DNA from: Bufo bufo
Taxonomy: Eukaryota; Chordata; Amphibia; Anura; Bufonidae
NCBI RefSeq assembly: GCF_905171765.1
Contig: NC_053392.1
Location: 451,024,722 to 451,088,721, forward strand
Direction of reading: 5' to 3'
DNA: 64,000 nt
A program made the position numbers and the translations under genes. Shown here one piece after another: positions 59,840 through 64,000 of the stretch (positions are counted from its first letter, which is position 1; every line of letters begins with the position of its first letter). Under the pieces are notes generated by a model, which was not told the DNA's origin, ran no database searches, and saw only the letters and a program-made list of their open reading frames with translations.

Positions 59840-61800
59840 AAAACCCCCTTTTTTAAAGGACCAGTTCAGTACCTAGTGGAAAACACCCATAAATGACCCC
59901 ATTTTAGAAACTACACCGCTCAAGATATTCAAAACTGATTTTAGGTGTTCCACAAGATGTAATTGGCACTAATGGGCCAGCTTTAGTGCTGCCCTAGCCC
60001 AAAATGGCTAGGCAGTGCTAAAGCCCGCCCATCAGAGCCGGTGACGTCACCGGGAACACTCCTAAGCGGAAGCCTCTGCCTAGCAGTGTAATAATATAAA
60101 CAAAAAAGGCCTTGCCCTGTGCGATTCAGCGCAGGGCAAGGGAGAGCATCCGAGCAAGAAATGCTCCGATGCTCATATCAGGGGGGCTGGAGGGGTGAAG
60201 ATGGGGATATGCCCGGGTTTAGCTCTGAACCCAGCCAACCCCTTTAACAGCCAAACTAAATTTAATATTTATTACCCTGATTCTGCAGTTTACGCCACAT
60301 ATGTGGTCGTAAACTGCTGTATGGGCACACGGCAGGGCGCAGAAGGAAAGGAGCACCATATGTATTTTGGAGGGCAGATTTCACTAGGATAAGTTGCATT
60401 AGGACATTTAAAGACCCCCTGATGCAACCCTAGAGTTGAAAATCCCAAAAAGTGACCGCATTTTGGAAATTATGGGATAAGGTGACAGTTTTATTGGTAC
60501 TATTTTGGGGTACATATGATTTTTGATTGCTCTATATTACGCTTTTTGTAAAGCAAGGTAAAAAAAAAAGGGAAGTTCTGGCACAGTTTAAATTTTTCGT
60601 TTTTTTACGGCGTTCATCTGACGGGCTAGATCATGTGCTATTTTTATAAAGCAGGTTTTTACTGATGCGACAATATCAAATATGTCTACATATTCAAAGC
60701 ATTTTTTTTTAAATAATCATGTTTTTGTGTCTCCATTTTCTGAAAGCCACATTTATTTATTTTTTGTCTGATTGGTGGCTCATTTTTTGCAGCATGAGAT
60801 GATGGTTTGATTGGTATTATTTTGGGGTACATATGACTTTTTGATGGCTTAGTATTAGACTTTGTGTTTTAAGATGATAAAACAAAAAAAATACATTTTT
60901 GGCACAGGTTTTATTTTTTACTAAATTCACCAGACAGCTTGGATCATGTGAAATTTTTATAAAGCAGGGGGTTTAAGGATGCAGCAATACCTAAGGCTAC
61001 TTTCACACTTGCGTTGTTCTTTTCCGGCATAGAGTTCCGTCACAGGGGCTCTATACCGGAAAAGAACTGATCAGTTTTATCCCCATGCATTCTGAATGGA
61101 GAGTAATCCGTTCAGTTTGCATCAGGATGTCTTCAGTTCAGTCGTTTTGACTGATCAGGCAAAAGAGAAAACCGCAGCATGCTACGGTTTTCTCTCCGGC
61201 GAAAAAAACTGAAGACTTGCCTGAACGCCGGATCCGGCATTTTTTCCCATAGGAATGAATTAGCGCCGGATCCGGCATTCAGAATACCGGAATGCCGGAT
61301 CCGTTGTTCCGGCATGCGCATGCGCAGATCGGTAAAAATGTGAAAAAATGTACAAGACGGATCCGTCAGTCCGTATGACAAGCGGAGAGACGGATCCGTC
61401 CTTGCAATGCATTTGACGGAACTGCCCGTCGGATCACACTGCCGCAAGTGTGAAAGTAGCCTAATATGTCTGGGTTTTTTTTGTATTTTTTACAATTTTA
61501 TGTCTCTTTTTATGGGAAAGGGGCTTTTTTTTTTTTTTTTTTACTTTAAACTTTTTTTTATTGTTAAAAACACTTATTTCACTCCCCCATGCTGACCGCG
61601 GCATATGAGGAGATAATCCACCGGCATCAGTGTTATCACTGATGATGGTGGATTCAGCAGGGGTCCAGCTGTCAGTAATAGCCAGGCTCCTGCCGCTGAT
61701 CGTGACACCACATGTGGGGCAGGGGAAGGAACGCGAGCAAAGTCCTGGCAACTTAGGACGAGCATGAATGGAACGATATGCAGTGCATATGCACCGGTTA
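59840..61800. repeat. piggyBac-associated repeat, decayed
   Basis: CACATATGTGGTCGTAAACTGCT (60297) and GGTGACAGTTTTATTGGTACTATTTTGGGG (shown in part) are relatives of the units at 449-1465. TGACGTCA at 60042 lies in its GC-rich part. No transposase reading was found here. A Harbinger-like MITE (60995-61461) is nested in it. Confidence 0.6.
60995..61461. mobile_element. Harbinger-like MITE, GGCTACTTTCACACTTGCG ends
   Basis: The left end GGCTACTTTCACACTTGCG is matched by the inverted right end CGCAAGTGTGAAAGTAGCC, flanked by TAA at 60992-60994 and 61462-61464. It contains GCGCATGCGC at 61316-61325. Confidence 0.93.
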
Positions 61801-62425
<625 letters not shown>

Positions 62426-62580
62426 CTATACAAATTAAATAATGGAAAAACAGAAGTAAGTCAGTAGGATTCTTAGATTATCATGTAATTAATCTAGGCT
62501 ATAGAATAAGGCCACTTTCACATCTGCATTGTGCTGTCCGGTTCAGAGATCCGGCACACGCTCTCAAAATCACAGCATAA

Positions 62581-62886
62581 GAGCTCTTTCACACGAGCGG
62601 ATGTCGTGCGGGTAATCCGCTGCGTGAAAGAGCCAAGCCCCGTTCCGGACAGCAGAGACACGGAGCAGTAACATGATTGATGATGCTTTGTGCCGCTCTG
62701 TGATCTTTTTACTACAAAATCACAATGAGAAAGTTGTCACTGTGATTTTGTAGTAAAAAGGTCACAGAGAGGCACGGAGGATTATCAATCATGTTAATGT
62801 TCCGTGTCTCTGTTGTCCGGAAAGGGGCTTGGCTCTCTTTCACGCAGCGGATTACCTGCACGGCATCCGCTCGTGTGAAAGAGCCC
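62581..62886. mobile_element. Foldback MITE near the FHA exon
   Basis: A 306-bp hairpin with ends GAGCTCTTTCACACGAGCGG and, inverted, GGGCTCTTTCACACGAGCGG, flanked by TAA at 62578-62580 and 62887-62889. The inner words AAAATCACA and TGTGATTTT pair around 62734. It lies only 156 bp from the CEP170 exon acceptor. Confidence 0.92.
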
Positions 62887-62889
62887 TAA

Positions 62890-63557
62890 CACTTCAGTTT
62901 TGTCCCCATTCATTGTTAATGAGCACAAAACTGAACAAACTGGAACAAAGTACACCAGAATACATTCCATTCCGTTTTGTTGTGTTCCCATGCTGGACAC
63001 AAAATCGCTGCAAGAAACTGAACCGATCCGGCACCAAAAACCATGTAAGTCAATGGTGCCAGATCCGGTTTGTTTATTTTCGATATAATACAACCGGATC
63101 CATTCTGAACGGGAGCAGCCAATTGTATTATTAGAACGGAAGCGTTTTGCTGCAGTTTTGAGATCCCATGGCAGGTCTCACAACCGTACAGCGAAAACAC
63201 TGATTTTCTCTTCTTTTTGTTAGACGTCAGGCACACAACTGCACTCAGGATCAAATGATACCAATGGTTTTTTTTTCACTTTAACAGCATGTTCATTTTT
63301 TTTTCTGCTGGTGGTTTCAAGTGTAAATGTAATTTTTTTTGTAATGTGTAGGGGCTAAGATAATCACTATTTTTGTAATATACTTTAGTTACTGAAATTG
63401 TACACTTGTGAAGTGGCCCATTTTGTGCATATGCAGAGCTTCCCGTCTATTTACTGAACTGTGGAGACTGACTGTTCCTGTGTAAGCCGGGGAGCGATGT
63501 GTAACAAGTGGGCAGCTAGATGTCGGTGTTCCACGAACACACATACCCATTCATTTT
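62890..63557. other. CEP170 intron, decayed repeats
   Basis: ATCCGGCACC/GGTGCCAGATCCGG words at 63028-63066 and GGCCACTTTCACATCTGC at 62511 hint at an older, interrupted MITE. No gene. Confidence 0.4.
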
Positions 63558-63832
63558 AAGGTGTATTCACACATCAGTGTTTGAGCACGGATGCATGCTG
63601 TATTTTGTCCATGTTCAAGGATCCATCACGCCCATTATAGTCTATCGGTCTGTGAAACCCACGGACGGATGCCATCCGTGTTGCACAGATCATTATGAAG
63701 AGATGCTTTGAAAATAATTATTTAGCTGTGCAGTGTCAGTGAAACACGGATGGCACACGGTCCGCAAAATAATGGACACACGGATCCTTCATGGATGCAT
63801 CACGGATTTCAGCACGGACATGTGAAAGAGGC
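63558..63832. mobile_element. Harbinger-like MITE, diverged
   Basis: AGGTGTATTCACACATCAGT on the left and GGACATGTGAAAGAGGCTT on the right are degenerate inverted ends; the interior has CACGGATGCAT and its inverse. Boundaries are approximate. Confidence 0.55.
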
Positions 63833-64000
63833 TTTCCTGTGTGTAGTGAGCACTCATTATTGAGAAGGCAGTGAGACAGATAAAAGCGCTTCTACACTAT
63901 ATAGGGACAGCTGTATATTACCTGTCTCCCCTGCCTTCTCAATGCTCGTGGTAATTCATCTTGCCGTCGGCTTGTTACACAATTCTAGAGATGGCAGGCA

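Overview
This is anuran (frog) nuclear DNA, inferred from a vertebrate gene with long introns embedded in dense amphibian-style DNA transposons: TTAA-flanked Kolobok/T2-like foldbacks, Harbinger-type MITEs, hAT MITEs, several Tc1/mariner copies, piggyBac, Tx1-type L1 and CR1/L2 LINEs. No bacterial-type operon, CRISPR array, rRNA or tRNA was found.

The only host gene I can support is CEP170 on the minus strand. Seven consecutive internal exons lie at 62336-62425, 54014-54092, 42164-42222, 37009-37159, 18983-19111, 12972-13448 and 8309-8910. Their lengths (90+79+59+151+129+477+602 = 1587 nt) join in phase into 529 codons with no stop. They encode part of the N-terminal FHA domain and the following CEP170-specific region. 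The first coding exon(s) lie beyond 64000 and the rest of the gene lies left of 1. Six introns (about 4.1-17.9 kb) make up nearly everything else. One, 42223-54013, has the hallmarks of a U12-type AT-AC minor-spliceosome intron, with donor ATATCCTTT and branch site TTCCTTAAT 13 nt before the terminal AC.

Transposon layout, left to right: end of a Tc1 element (1-445); decayed piggyBac with inverted end-units (about 448-4135); Harbinger-like MITE (4969-5302); solo LTR with a 5-bp duplication (6704-7358); Tx1/L1 remnant split by a 711-bp near-perfect palindrome (9555-12780); CR1/L2 tail (13850-14482); a DNA transposon carrying two nested MITEs (15699-17537); paired Harbinger MITEs sharing one TTA (20395-21135); a G-rich array between 53-bp direct repeats (22974-23182); a 66/77-bp tandem array split by a hAT element (24950-27960); hAT transposase remnant with a 41-bp array (27961-31131); two Tc1 elements (32412-34010, 39048-40509); many MITEs (34448-46526); a Tc1 with three nested insertions (47770-50260); further Tc1 remnants (51230-53450); a Tx1/L1 copy whose two parts face opposite ways as expected of twin priming (54680-59240); piggyBac-related sequence (59840-61800); and MITEs around the FHA exon.

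The most notable points are the minor-class intron, the very well preserved foldbacks, the LINE inversion, and perfect CRE (TGACGTCA) and NRF1-type (GCGCATGCGC) motifs concentrated in the GC-rich MITEs. I did not find an evident new biological system.
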